Positions 16,541-24,927 of a stretch of DNA of 64,000 nt are shown piece by piece. Within the stretch, counting starts at the first letter, position 1; each line of letters begins with the position of its first letter. The translations under genes were made by a program, and so were the position numbers. The stretch comes from Paenibacillus glycinis (GTDB taxonomy: Bacteria > Bacillota > Bacilli > Paenibacillales > Paenibacillaceae), in NCBI RefSeq assembly GCF_009909185.1, contig NZ_JAAAMV010000003.1, forward strand, positions 310,001 to 374,000, given 5' to 3'. The notes below the pieces were generated by a model. That model searched no databases. It was not told the DNA's origin and was given only the letters and a program-made list of their open reading frames with translations.

Positions 16541-17362
16541 TTAAGCCTCGATCCGTTTCCGGTCGAGATCCGAAAGCTTGAACGTGCACAGCTCCTTCAG
16601 CGCTTTCGCGAGAATGCCGGCGACCCGCTCCATGATGATGACGCCTTTCTCCGCCGTCGCGACGGTCGCGTCTCCGGCGATGCCGCTTGCCGAGATGTCC
16701 GCCATCCGCCAAGCGAAGCGGATCTTGCCCTCGAGCGTCAAAAATTCGTAGCCGGCCATCTCGGGCACTTCCTTGACTGCGAATCGATCCTGCACCCAAT
16801 CCGGCTTGATCGCCTTCACGATCGACGTCTCGTAATCGCCGCCGTGGATGCCGTATTCCAGCTCTTCCGGCGCGACGACGTCCTCGGCCCCGCCGAGACT
16901 GCTCGGGCTGAGGTAAAACACCGTCATCCCGCTGCGGATCCGGATCTCCCGCGCGACCATGTTGAGCAGATCCGTATTGCCGCCGTGCGTATTGAACAGC
17001 AGCAGACGGTCGAAGCCGCTGAGCTTCAGGCTCTCGGCGATGTCGAGAATGACGCCCTGCAAGGTCGCGGCCGAGAGCGAGATCGTGCCGGGCAAGCCGA
17101 GATGCTCGTTGCTCTTGCCGTACGGAACCGGGGGCAGCAGCCACACCTGCGCGTCCGGATCGAGCTTCTCCATGGCGGCGGTCAACGTCGCCTCTCCGAT
17201 CAACGTGTCCGTCAGCACCGGCAGATGCGCGCCGTGCTGCTCCACCGCGCCGATGGGCAGGATGACGAGCGCGTCGTCCTTCGGCAGCTCCTTTACCTGT
17301 TTGCTCGTCAATCTCGGCAGGAAGCGCTGCTCCCATGCCGTTCCTTCGTATCGCAAGAACAT
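16541..17362 (-). CDS. Creatininase family amidohydrolase
   Basis: 273 residues. The diagnostic metal site ILPIGAVEQHGAHLPVLTD (Glu, His and Asp ligands) lies near residue 38, and LFNTHGGNTDLL near residue 125; HGGDYETS supplies the later ligand. The family opens cyclic amides (creatinine) or cleaves formamides and peptide-like bonds with two metal ions. I choose ATG 17362, since AAGG overlapping the stop of the preceding amidase gene gives a 9-nt spacing; a GTG at 17371 is the alternative. It is tightly coupled to the amidase gene. Whether creatinine itself or another lactam is the substrate cannot be decided from sequence. Confidence 0.9.
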   Translation of the reverse strand: MFLRYEGTAWEQRFLPRLTSKQVKELPKDDALVILPIGAVEQHGAHLPVLTDTLIGEATLTAAMEKLDPDAQVWLLPPVPYGKSNEHLGLPGTISLSAATLQGVILDIAESLKLSGFDRLLLFNTHGGNTDLLNMVAREIRIRSGMTVFYLSPSSLGGAEDVVAPEELEYGIHGGDYETSIVKAIKPDWVQDRFAVKEVPEMAGYEFLTLEGKIRFAWRMADISASGIAGDATVATAEKGVIIMERVAGILAKALKELCTFKLSDLDRKRIEA

Positions 17363-17373
17363 CGTCCTCACCC

Positions 17374-18630
17374 TTATCCGTTTAGTTGTGCGCGGCCTTC
17401 GCCGGTCGCGCCCTTCGATGCGTGCGCCGGCATCCGGCCGCGCTGTCCGGCAGCCGCTTGCGCCAGACGGTTCACCCAGCGAAGCAGCGGGATGTCCATG
17501 CCCGCGCCGGCAATGAACGATACGCCTACCGGGACGCCGTCGACCTCGCCAGCCGGCACCGTGACCTGCGGGAAACCGCTCAGGCCGGCAATGCAGGACA
17601 TCTGCATCGTCCGCGTCCGAATGCGTTCCAGCGCTTCGCCCGACGTCCCGATCTTCGGCGCGGTGCTCGGAATCGTCGGGATGACGAGCAGGCGGTCGCC
17701 GCCGAGCATCCCGTCCAGGGCTGCCCGGATGCGGAGGCGATTGTCGAGCTGACGGTCATAATCGCCGCGGCTCAGCGTCGCCGACCATGCGAAGCGCTCC
17801 GCGATGCCCGGCCCGAACCGGGGATTCTCGCGCGTAATCCACGCGCCGTGCTCCCGCCATATCTCGAAGCCCTGGATCGCCCGGAACGTCCCGAACCAGG
17901 ACGCCAAGCCTTCCGGCGCCGCGATCACCCATTCGGGTCGTTCTTCGGCCGCGCCGGCGTCCGTCAGCCAGGACAGAATCTGCGTCCGGCATGCCTCGTC
18001 GGTTAGATCCCACACGTCTTCCGCGAACAGCAGACGAGCGAAGCCGCCTTCCCCCGCCGCCGCATCCGCCTGCCCCAGCAGCGCCAGCCCCGCGTCCAGC
18101 AGGGTCCGGCTGTCGCTCGACATCCATCCGACCGTATCGAAGCTTGCCGAAAGCGGGATGACGCCTTCCATCGGAACGGCGCCGTGCGTCGGACGGATGC
18201 CGTATAAGCCGCAATAGACGGACGGGATCCGGATCGAGCCGCCGGTATCTGTGCCGAGCCCGAAGTCGGCCGTGCCCGAGGCGGCCGCGACGGCCGAGCC
18301 GCTCGACGACCCGCCCGGGATCCGGTCCCGCGCGCGCGGGTTGACCGGCGTGCCGAAGTGGTGGTTCTCGCCGTTCAAGCTGAACATCAGCTCGTCGGTA
18401 TGCGTGATGCCCTTCAAGCGGGCGCCCTGCCGAAGCAGCAGGTCGACGGCGGCGGCGTTCGCGCCGGACGGTCCGTGCGTGCGGTGCCAGTCGGGATTGC
18501 CGGCGGTATTCGTCCAGCCCGCAAGCCCGAACACGTCCTTGACCGCGAACGAGAGGCCCTGCAGCACGCCCGAGCCGGCCGGATCGATCCTAAACTCCTC
18601 ATTCACGTAAGCATGCCATTGATCGGCCAT
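17374..18630 (-). CDS. Amidase (amidase-signature family, AtzE/GatA-like)
   Basis: 418 residues. The Ser-cisSer-Lys triad is visible: catalytic lysine in FAVKDVFG near residue 29, and the glycine/serine-rich signature GGSSSGSAVAAASGTADFG with GTDTGGSIRIPS about residues 100-135. The enzyme hydrolyses an amide to acid and ammonia in the cytoplasm. ATG 18630 is used because GGAGGAG stands 6 nt upstream; the ATG at 18645 overlaps that site. It is shorter than GatA and there is no gatB or gatC nearby, so it is a catabolic amidase and not the tRNA amidotransferase subunit. Confidence 0.93.
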   Translation of the reverse strand: MADQWHAYVNEEFRIDPAGSGVLQGLSFAVKDVFGLAGWTNTAGNPDWHRTHGPSGANAAAVDLLLRQGARLKGITHTDELMFSLNGENHHFGTPVNPRARDRIPGGSSSGSAVAAASGTADFGLGTDTGGSIRIPSVYCGLYGIRPTHGAVPMEGVIPLSASFDTVGWMSSDSRTLLDAGLALLGQADAAAGEGGFARLLFAEDVWDLTDEACRTQILSWLTDAGAAEERPEWVIAAPEGLASWFGTFRAIQGFEIWREHGAWITRENPRFGPGIAERFAWSATLSRGDYDRQLDNRLRIRAALDGMLGGDRLLVIPTIPSTAPKIGTSGEALERIRTRTMQMSCIAGLSGFPQVTVPAGEVDGVPVGVSFIAGAGMDIPLLRWVNRLAQAAAGQRGRMPAHASKGATGEGRAQLNG

Positions 18631-18665
18631 GCGCAACTCCTCCATCCGTCCGTTGGTTCAGCAAG

Positions 18666-19100
18666 CTAGCGCGGCTGCAATAGTCCGTCCAACACCGCCA
18701 TGTCGGCCTCGTCGAGCGAAGCGGCGGGACCGGATTTGATCAGATCGGAGAATTTCTCGTCCGGGACCATCGTCGTCAGCACGTACAGGCGGCCGCGGCC
18801 CGTATTCCGCACCTCGTGGTTGTTCCCCGGCGGCACGATGAAGAACGAGCCCTGACGGATCGGCAGCTCCGACTCGCCGACGACCGCGGCGCCCTCTCCG
18901 GCGAGCACGTAGAAATACTCGACCGCTGCCGCGTGCTCGTTGGGCGGCGTCTTGCCTCCTTCGTCGAAAATTTCCACCACCGAGACGAACGGCGCCTGCG
19001 TGCCGTCGCACAGCAGCACGAATTTATTGGAATCCTTCGGAGAAATTTTATGAACCGGACAATCCGCGTAATGGCCGGCTATCAATCCCGGTATGCTCAT
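18666..19100 (-). CDS. Cupin-domain protein
   Basis: 144 residues forming a single beta-barrel. The two cupin motifs are seen as AAAVEYFYVLAGEGAAVVGESE and later GSFFIVPPGNNHEVRNTG; the first motif has an unusual lack of the paired histidines (HAAAVEYFY keeps one His), so metal binding may be altered. AAGGTGG lies 7 nt before ATG 19100. The gene sits between the cysteine hydrolase and amidase genes with short gaps, so it belongs to the same transcript. It may be a sugar/acid isomerase-like enzyme or a binding protein; no specific reaction can be assigned. Confidence 0.85.
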   Translation of the reverse strand: MSIPGLIAGHYADCPVHKISPKDSNKFVLLCDGTQAPFVSVVEIFDEGGKTPPNEHAAAVEYFYVLAGEGAAVVGESELPIRQGSFFIVPPGNNHEVRNTGRGRLYVLTTMVPDEKFSDLIKSGPAASLDEADMAVLDGLLQPR

Positions 19101-19117
19101 CGTTGTTCCACCTTCCC

Positions 19118-19936
19118 TTATCGGACTTCGACGGCGGTTGCCAGTTCGGCCGATTCCGCCACGAAGCCGTAGCATTGCTTGATATTGTAAATCGCGCCTT
19201 CGGCGCAGTAGGCCGGCGAGCTCGTCGCGCAGCAATCCGCCATCAGGATGACGTCGTAGCCGAGACAGCCCGCGTCCTGGAGCGTATGCATGACGCATTG
19301 GTCCAGATTAACCCCCGCGAAGAGCAGCGTGCGTATGTCCATGTTCCTCAAAATGCCGTCGAGCGGCGTATCCCAAAATCCGCTCATCCGGTACTTGTCG
19401 ACGCGGATATCGCCCGGCTCCGGCACGAGACCGTCCACGAGCGCGGCGCCCCAGCTGTCCTTCTCCAGGACGCGGGAGCCGTTCCCCGGAAGCGGATCGC
19501 CGATGCCGACGCCCGTCCCGTCCGGATTGTATACATGCAGCACCGACGGAGGCAGATTCAGCCGGTCCGGCCGGTTGCCCCAATTGAGCCACACGACCGG
19601 CACGTCCGCCGCGCGCAGCGCCGGCAATAGCCGGTTCAGCGGCTCGACGGGGGCGAGCAGCGGCGCCGTATCGACGCCGATGGAAGCCAGCCAGCCGCCC
19701 GGGGAGCAGAAGTCGTTCTGCATGTCGACGACGACGATCGCCGTCCGGCCAAGATCGAGCGTCAACCGCTGCGGCTGCGCCGCGAACGTGATGGCGGAGG
19801 AGGCTTCTGCCTCTCCTTCCGCCGACGAGGCTCCCGCCCGTGCACTTGCATGCGCGACCCGTTCTCCCGCGCCGCGCAGATCCACATGCTCCCGGGACAC
19901 GCGCCATGCCCGTTTGCGATTGCCTAGACGATGCAT
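19118..19936 (-). CDS. Isochorismatase-like cysteine hydrolase
   Basis: 272 residues. The core has the family triad: Asp in VVVDMQNDFCSPGG, a downstream Lys in VDKYRMSGFWDTPLDG, and the nucleophile Cys in AGVNLDQCVMHTLQDA. This group includes N-carbamoylsarcosine amidase, biuret hydrolase and ureidoacrylate hydrolase, which split carbamoyl or amide nitrogen to ammonia and CO2. The first 60 residues are an Ala/Arg-rich extension not needed for the fold. AGAGGG gives the right spacing for ATG 19936, while the ATG at 19942 touches it. It is the first gene of a six-gene operon with amidase and creatininase-like genes, which fits a final or early deamidation step. Confidence 0.9.
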   Translation of the reverse strand: MHRLGNRKRAWRVSREHVDLRGAGERVAHASARAGASSAEGEAEASSAITFAAQPQRLTLDLGRTAIVVVDMQNDFCSPGGWLASIGVDTAPLLAPVEPLNRLLPALRAADVPVVWLNWGNRPDRLNLPPSVLHVYNPDGTGVGIGDPLPGNGSRVLEKDSWGAALVDGLVPEPGDIRVDKYRMSGFWDTPLDGILRNMDIRTLLFAGVNLDQCVMHTLQDAGCLGYDVILMADCCATSSPAYCAEGAIYNIKQCYGFVAESAELATAVEVR

Positions 19937-19991
19937 CGGCATCCCTCTTTTCTGCTCTTGGATTTGTTGAATCACAATGATTTGGCGAGGT

Positions 19992-20164
19992 GACCGGAGG
20001 TCGGTATGGAGCATGATTGTTTTAGCCGAAGTGACCGGAGGTCGGCAGGAGTCGGAAAAGCGTCAGCGTTCGCCTTTGTAGTCGGATTTCTACCTATAAT
20101 CACTTCCATAATCAAAGAAATCGGAACCTACAACAGCGATTGTAGACCCTGCCGACCGCAGGTC
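19992..20164. repeat. Three GACCG(G/C)AGGTC repeats between two operons
   Basis: GACC-nnn-GGTC inverted repeats at 19992-20002, 20033-20043 and 20154-20164. The first two sit inside a 15-nt direct repeat (GTGACCGGAGGTCGG). They fill the 240-bp gap between the ABC ATPase gene and the cysteine hydrolase gene, where the second operon's promoter must lie. They may be regulator sites or small hairpins. Confidence 0.55.
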
Positions 20165-20176
20165 ATGCTCTTCTGC

Positions 20177-20995
20177 TTAGTGCTTCAATTGGTGAGACAC
20201 ATGACGCACGTACTCGCCGAACTCCGGCGACGACCGGAAATCGTGGTCGCGCGGGTAGGGCGCCGGAATATCGATGACGTCGGAGATCTTGCCCGGCCGC
20301 GGCGTCATGACGACGACCCGGGTCGAGAGAAACACCGCTTCGAACACGTTATGCGTAATGAACAGCACGCTCATGGATTTATCCTGCCGCCATATCTTCA
20401 GCAGCTCGTCTTGCAGCGTTTGGCGCGTAATCTCGTCGAGCGCGCCGAACGGTTCGTCCATGAGCAGCAGCTTCGGTCTCGAGATGAGCGCCCGCGCGAT
20501 GGAGACGCGCATCTTCATGCCGCCGGACAGCTCGCGGGGCAGCACCTTCAAGTAATCCTTCAGGCCGACCAGCTCCAGCACGCGCTCGCCTTCCGCGATC
20601 CGTTCCTTCTTGGGCACGCCCCTCAGCTTCAAGGGCAGCGTGACGTTGTCGATCAGCTTCGACCAAGGCAGCAGCGTATGCTCCTGGAACACGAAGGCGA
20701 TCTCGCTTTGCCTGCGCGCTTCCTTCGGCGTCGTGCCCAAGACGTCGAGCGTGCCGCTCGTCTGGCCGGTCAAGCCCGCGATCATATTGAAAATCGTCGA
20801 CTTGCCGCAGCCGGACGGGCCGACGAAGCAGAGAAATTCGCCTTCGCCCGCCGACAGGTTGGCGTGCTGCACGGCAACCGTTCCGTTCGGATACGTCTTG
20901 CCGACGTCCTGCAGCCGGATCAGCGTATCCGTCGTCCGGTTCACGGCAGGGGCTGCCGCTCCGGCGGAGGTTAAGATCGTGGATAGAAAACTCAT
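20177..20995 (-). CDS. NitT/TauT-type ABC transporter ATPase (SsuB/TauB/ThiZ-like)
   Basis: 272 residues. Walker A GPSGCGKST near residue 65, Q-loop in FVFQEHTLLPW, signature LSGGMKMR, Walker B LLLMDEPFGALD and the H-loop in FITHNVFEAVF are all intact, so it is an active ATPase for an importer. Sequence style (TYPNGTVAVQ, EALFLSTRVVVMTPRPG) matches the nitrate/sulfonate/taurine/pyrimidine class. Its matching permease and binding-protein genes lie about 7 kb upstream in the same leftward run, separated by enzyme genes, an unusual spread for one transporter. It ends the eight-gene operon. Confidence 0.93.
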   Translation of the reverse strand: MSFLSTILTSAGAAAPAVNRTTDTLIRLQDVGKTYPNGTVAVQHANLSAGEGEFLCFVGPSGCGKSTIFNMIAGLTGQTSGTLDVLGTTPKEARRQSEIAFVFQEHTLLPWSKLIDNVTLPLKLRGVPKKERIAEGERVLELVGLKDYLKVLPRELSGGMKMRVSIARALISRPKLLLMDEPFGALDEITRQTLQDELLKIWRQDKSMSVLFITHNVFEAVFLSTRVVVMTPRPGKISDVIDIPAPYPRDHDFRSSPEFGEYVRHVSHQLKH

Positions 20996-21016
20996 GTCGG
21001 TTGTCCCCTTTACGCG

Positions 21017-21721
21017 TTATTTGCCTGCCCGAAACCCGTTGTTCCTCAACGCTTCCGCCACTTGCGCCACCCGCAGGCCGAGCCGGCCCGCCATGACGAG
21101 CTCCCGTTCGTCCGGCGCGTTCGAGCTGTCCGGCCCCGCCAGCGTCGAAGCGCCGTACGGCGAGCAGCCGATGGCATCCGCCGTCAGGTACTCCGGATTC
21201 TCCGAATACGGCAGTCCGACCATGATCATGCCGAAATGGAACAACGGCACCATCGACGTGAGCAGATTCGCTTCGTGCCCGGTATGGATCGAGCCCGCGC
21301 TCGTGATGAGCCCGGCCGGCTTGCCTTCGAGGCTGCCGTCCGCGCACAGCTCGCTTGCGAACTCGAGGAACAGCTTCACCTGCGCGGGCATGGAACCGAA
21401 GTAGGTCGGAAACCCCCACACGATGCCGTCCGCCCAGCGCAGGTCGTCGTTCGTCGCGAACGGAATCGGCAATTGCGCTTCCTTGGAGGCTTCATACTTG
21501 GCGAAGCGTCCCACCGTCCGGAACTTGCCGGACAGCGCGCTTTCCTCCTGCTTCTTCCGTTTATCGAGATAAGGCGTGCGGTTGTTCTCCGACTCCAGCT
21601 CGGGAATCCGGACGACCCGCGCCTCGCAGCCCGCCAGTTTCCCGGCGCCGCGCGCGGCGGCAAGCGCCATCTCGTACACGTGGCCGTATGCGCTGTAGTA
21701 GACGACCAGTAATTTCGTCAT
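21017..21721 (-). CDS. WrbA-like flavodoxin-fold NAD(P)H:quinone oxidoreductase
   Basis: 234 residues. The N-terminal phosphate-binding loop YYSAYGHVYEMA, the DGIVWGFPTYFGSMPAQVKLFLE stretch and the GSIHTGHEANLLTSMVPLFHFGM region are the flavodoxin_2/WrbA pattern; these bind FMN and reduce quinones or supply electrons from NAD(P)H. It lies 17 bp behind the amidohydrolase gene and 21 bp before the ABC ATPase gene. The cluster holds a Rieske oxygenase but no classic ferredoxin reductase, so this flavoprotein is a candidate electron donor; that link is speculative, because Rieske partners are normally iron-sulfur flavoproteins. Confidence 0.9.
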   Translation of the reverse strand: MTKLLVVYYSAYGHVYEMALAAARGAGKLAGCEARVVRIPELESENNRTPYLDKRKKQEESALSGKFRTVGRFAKYEASKEAQLPIPFATNDDLRWADGIVWGFPTYFGSMPAQVKLFLEFASELCADGSLEGKPAGLITSAGSIHTGHEANLLTSMVPLFHFGMIMVGLPYSENPEYLTADAIGCSPYGASTLAGPDSSNAPDERELVMAGRLGLRVAQVAEALRNNGFRAGK

Positions 21722-21738
21722 CGCCGCGGCTCCTTCGT

Positions 21739-23106
21739 CTACGCCCTGGCGGCGGCCGCCGGCGTGCCGAACGCCAGCTTATCGGCCGCCGCCGCCCACT
21801 TGCGGTCCAGCTCGGGAAGCTGGAACCCGGTCCGCTTGGCCGGCAGCTTCAGCCAGCCGCCGCCGCGGAAGACCCAGCGCCGCTCCGGTACCATCGTGAA
21901 CAGCTCCTCCGGCGTGGAGCCGTCGAAGATCACGAAATCCGCGTCATGGCCAAGCTCTACGCCGTAGCCCTGGAGACCGAGAATCGTCGCCGGAATCTCG
22001 GTGATCATGCGCAGGATCGTGCGCAGATCGGCCGGTCTTCCCATGTGGGCGGCGTATGCCGTGATGAGGCCGATCTGCAGCAGGTCGCCGCGCCCGAACG
22101 GATGGAACGGGTCGTGGATGTTGTCCGATGCCGTCGCCAGCGTGATGCCGGCGGCAAGCAGGTCCTTCACCCGCGTGACGCCGCGCCTGACCGGGAAGCT
22201 GTCGCGCCGTCCTTGCAAATACAGATTGGCGCCGGGCAGCGTCACCGCGTGCAGCTCGGCGGCCGCCATTTGCTCGATCAGCGTGCCCGCGTCCATGTCG
22301 TTCATCGCCGCCAGCGAGCAGAGATGGTCGACCGTCACGCGGCCGGACCACCCGTAATCGATCGTCCGTTTGGCGATATGGCTGACCGTTCGCTTCGCCG
22401 GATCGTCGCTTTCGTCGGTGTGGAAGTCGAGCGGCATGTCGTACTTCTCCGCGAACTTGAACAGCTGATCGATGTCGGCTTCCGCCGTCGCCGACATATG
22501 GGCGGCGGTGCCCACGCCCGTGACGCCCATGCGCAGCGTCTCTTCCAGAATGTCCAGATGTCCTTCGGCGAACCGGAACATCGGCGCAAGCGGGAACAGC
22601 TCCAGCTTCACGTACGGCTTCAGCTCCGCCTGCGCCTCCAGCGCCGCTTCGATCGTCCGCAGCGCAACGTCCGCGCCCCAGCGGACATGGTAATCGAGAT
22701 GCGTGCGGATCGCGGTCGTTCCGAAGGAAGCCGCCTGCAGGGCGGAGCGGATGATCCGCGCCTTGATCTCCTCCTTGGAGAAGGCGGGCACGGCGTTGGA
22801 ATAGTTGCTCACCGCCTCCTCCAGCGTCCCCGACACGTTGCCGACCTGCGGCAGGCAAAACGATTTGTCGAGGTGCATATGGGCGTCGACGAGACCGGGC
22901 AGCAGCACCTTGCCGCCGAGATCGACGACGCTTCCGTTCGCCGGACTGCCGGACAATTCGTCGATCGGCAAGGCGTCCGGCACGGCCGCGACCGCCGGCT
23001 GCGGCGCGATTTCCGTCCAGATCCCGTCCCGGACCGTAAGCGTATAGAGATGAGCCTCGTCCCGAAGCGGCAAACTCGCGTTGATCAGCTTCCATTCGTT
23101 CGTCAT
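21739..23106 (-). CDS. Cytosine-deaminase-like amidohydrolase
   Basis: 455 residues, a TIM-barrel metal amidohydrolase. Metal motif DAHMHLDKSF (HxH) near residue 75, later LDFHTDESDDP, VDHLCSLA and the aspartate block ASDNIHDPFHPFGRGDLLQ are the pattern of the CodA group, which deaminates cytosine, isoguanine, creatinine and related heterocycles. The C-terminus (about 430-455) is Ala-rich and not needed for the fold. ATG 23106 has GAAAGGGG upstream with a somewhat long spacing; the extended frame to 23157 is not supported. It lies inside the eight-gene operon between the CocE-like and WrbA-like genes and would catalyse a deamination or ring-opening step. Confidence 0.9.
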   Translation of the reverse strand: MTNEWKLINASLPLRDEAHLYTLTVRDGIWTEIAPQPAVAAVPDALPIDELSGSPANGSVVDLGGKVLLPGLVDAHMHLDKSFCLPQVGNVSGTLEEAVSNYSNAVPAFSKEEIKARIIRSALQAASFGTTAIRTHLDYHVRWGADVALRTIEAALEAQAELKPYVKLELFPLAPMFRFAEGHLDILEETLRMGVTGVGTAAHMSATAEADIDQLFKFAEKYDMPLDFHTDESDDPAKRTVSHIAKRTIDYGWSGRVTVDHLCSLAAMNDMDAGTLIEQMAAAELHAVTLPGANLYLQGRRDSFPVRRGVTRVKDLLAAGITLATASDNIHDPFHPFGRGDLLQIGLITAYAAHMGRPADLRTILRMITEIPATILGLQGYGVELGHDADFVIFDGSTPEELFTMVPERRWVFRGGGWLKLPAKRTGFQLPELDRKWAAAADKLAFGTPAAAARA

Positions 23107-23216
23107 TCGCCAATGGCCCCTTTCGTAATCGGCTCGCCTGGAGCGTCGGCACGGCATCCGCTGATCGCGCGGGCCGCCCGCCGCCGCCGGCAGCCGGTCA
23201 ATCGATTGTCAATCGG

Positions 23217-24890
23217 TCATCGCTCGCCCGCGACCGGAAGCTCGATCCAGGACTCCATGCCCGGCCGGCTCTTCACCGCCACGACGGCGATCGTCAGATC
23301 GCATTCTTCCGCCCGGTGCGCGCCGTGCATCGGAATGCCGTTGGGATGGCGCATGAGCGTCGGGAACGCGCTGCCCGTCAGCTCCAGGCGAAGCGCCGAG
23401 CCGGGAAGGAACGTCGCCGCGAACGGCCGCATGACGATCCGCGCTTGATGCCAGCCGCCGTCGCCGCTTTGGCCGATCTCCGTCCGTCCGACGGACAGGA
23501 ACCGTGCGCTTCCGCCCGGCTGCAGCATCGTCAGGATCGCGACGAGATCCGTCGGCCCCTCCATCGATTGCGCGACGACGTTCACGACCGGCGCGCCCAG
23601 CACGCCGAAGCCCGTTTCGAACGGATCCCCCGTGTAGACCAGAATTTCCGTCCGGTCCTGAGTCGCGCTGCGGTCCGTCGGCGCGTAGCCGGCCAGCGGC
23701 ATCGGCAGCCTGGCATCGTAGACGAACACGTCCGGCGCGGCCTCGGCGTCCAATTCCGCGCGCGTTTCCGTCAGCCTCGCCCCGCCCAGCGCGCCGTTGG
23801 CCGGCTTCGCCGATCCGCTCAGCAGCCATTTGCGGCCGCCGGCATGCTCGGGATACCGATCCGCCGGCTTCCACGCCTTCGCGTCGAGATCGAAATACCG
23901 GACGGCCGGCTCCTCGTACAAGCCGTTGTCCCGCTTGTTCTTCAGCCAATAATCGAACCACCGCGCCTGCTTCCGGTGCATGTCGCCGTCCGCTTCCGGC
24001 CCGTGGTCGATGCCCCCGGCCTTGCGTCCCCACGGAATGTGGATCCAGGGACCGATCTCCAGGCGGTGAAACAGTTCCGGCGAACGCCGCGGCGACGTTT
24101 CCTGCAGCGCCAGGTACGATTGGACCGTCCCGTCGAGCAGAAAGTCGTACCAGCCGCCGATATGGAAGGCCGGAATCGGCTTCTCGACGAAGGCGGGAAG
24201 CCAATTCAGCGACTGCCAGTACTCGTCGTACTCCGGGTGGTCGACCCAATCGAAGTACGCCGGACAATAGCGCGCGAGAATCGGATGGCGGTCGTTCAAA
24301 GGCAGCTGGCGCAGCATCGCGTCGGGATTGTTCATGATGCGCGTGCAGGCCAGCTCCGCTTCCGTGTCGCCGGCCCGCCTCGCGGAGTCCCGCGCCAGTT
24401 GGAACGCCCAGATGAGCATGCCGTTCGAGAAGCTGCCGTACGGGTAAGCCCAGCGGTGAACGTCGCCCGCCGTCATGCTCGGGATGATGGTCGCGAGGGA
24501 AGGCGGATGCAGCGAGGCGGCCGCCCATTGGGTAATGCCCTGGTACGAGAAGCCGTACATGCCGACCTTGCCGTTCGAATACGGGAGCTTCGCCGCCCAT
24601 TCCACCGTGTCGTAGCCGTCCTCGGCTTCGCGTACGAAAGGTATGAACTCTCCCTCGGAGTCGCCTCTGCCCCGCACGTCCTGGACGATGACCATATAAC
24701 CCTGCGAGGCATACCACACCGGATGCGCGTGGCTGACCGTCGAAGCGATCTTGCGGCCGTAAGGCTGCCGCATGAGAAGCACAGGATAGGAGCCGGACTC
24801 CTCCGGCAAATAAATATCCGCGTATAAGTTCACGCCGTCCCGCATCGTGCAGGGGACGTTGCGTTTCATGACCACGTCACCGAATCGCAT
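23217..24890 (-). CDS. CocE/NonD family hydrolase (X-Pro dipeptidyl-peptidase-like, S15)
   Basis: 557 residues. The N-terminal alpha/beta-hydrolase has MRDGVNLYADIYLPEE, the oxyanion tyrosine in RQPYGRK, the DVRGRGDSEGEF block and the nucleophile serine in GMYGFSYQGITQWAAA near residue 120; the C-terminal jelly-roll typical of cocaine-esterase-like enzymes starts near 330 and ends with DLTIAVVAVKSR. It would hydrolyse an ester or amide in the cytoplasm, since there is no signal peptide. It overlaps nothing and lies 37 bp behind the gamma-glutamyltransferase-like gene in the same operon. Its substrate is unknown; glutaryl-7-ACA acylase-like amide cleavage is an alternative. Confidence 0.9.
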   Translation of the reverse strand: MRFGDVVMKRNVPCTMRDGVNLYADIYLPEESGSYPVLLMRQPYGRKIASTVSHAHPVWYASQGYMVIVQDVRGRGDSEGEFIPFVREAEDGYDTVEWAAKLPYSNGKVGMYGFSYQGITQWAAASLHPPSLATIIPSMTAGDVHRWAYPYGSFSNGMLIWAFQLARDSARRAGDTEAELACTRIMNNPDAMLRQLPLNDRHPILARYCPAYFDWVDHPEYDEYWQSLNWLPAFVEKPIPAFHIGGWYDFLLDGTVQSYLALQETSPRRSPELFHRLEIGPWIHIPWGRKAGGIDHGPEADGDMHRKQARWFDYWLKNKRDNGLYEEPAVRYFDLDAKAWKPADRYPEHAGGRKWLLSGSAKPANGALGGARLTETRAELDAEAAPDVFVYDARLPMPLAGYAPTDRSATQDRTEILVYTGDPFETGFGVLGAPVVNVVAQSMEGPTDLVAILTMLQPGGSARFLSVGRTEIGQSGDGGWHQARIVMRPFAATFLPGSALRLELTGSAFPTLMRHPNGIPMHGAHRAEECDLTIAVVAVKSRPGMESWIELPVAGER

Positions 24891-24927
24891 GGGCGACCTC
24901 CTCTGTCTCTGTGATTCGGCGTCTCGT

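Noticed and set aside
19118..19298. Extension of the cupin gene to 19298
   Set aside because: It would lie within the cysteine hydrolase gene; ATG 19100 has a proper ribosome site and starts the conserved protein.
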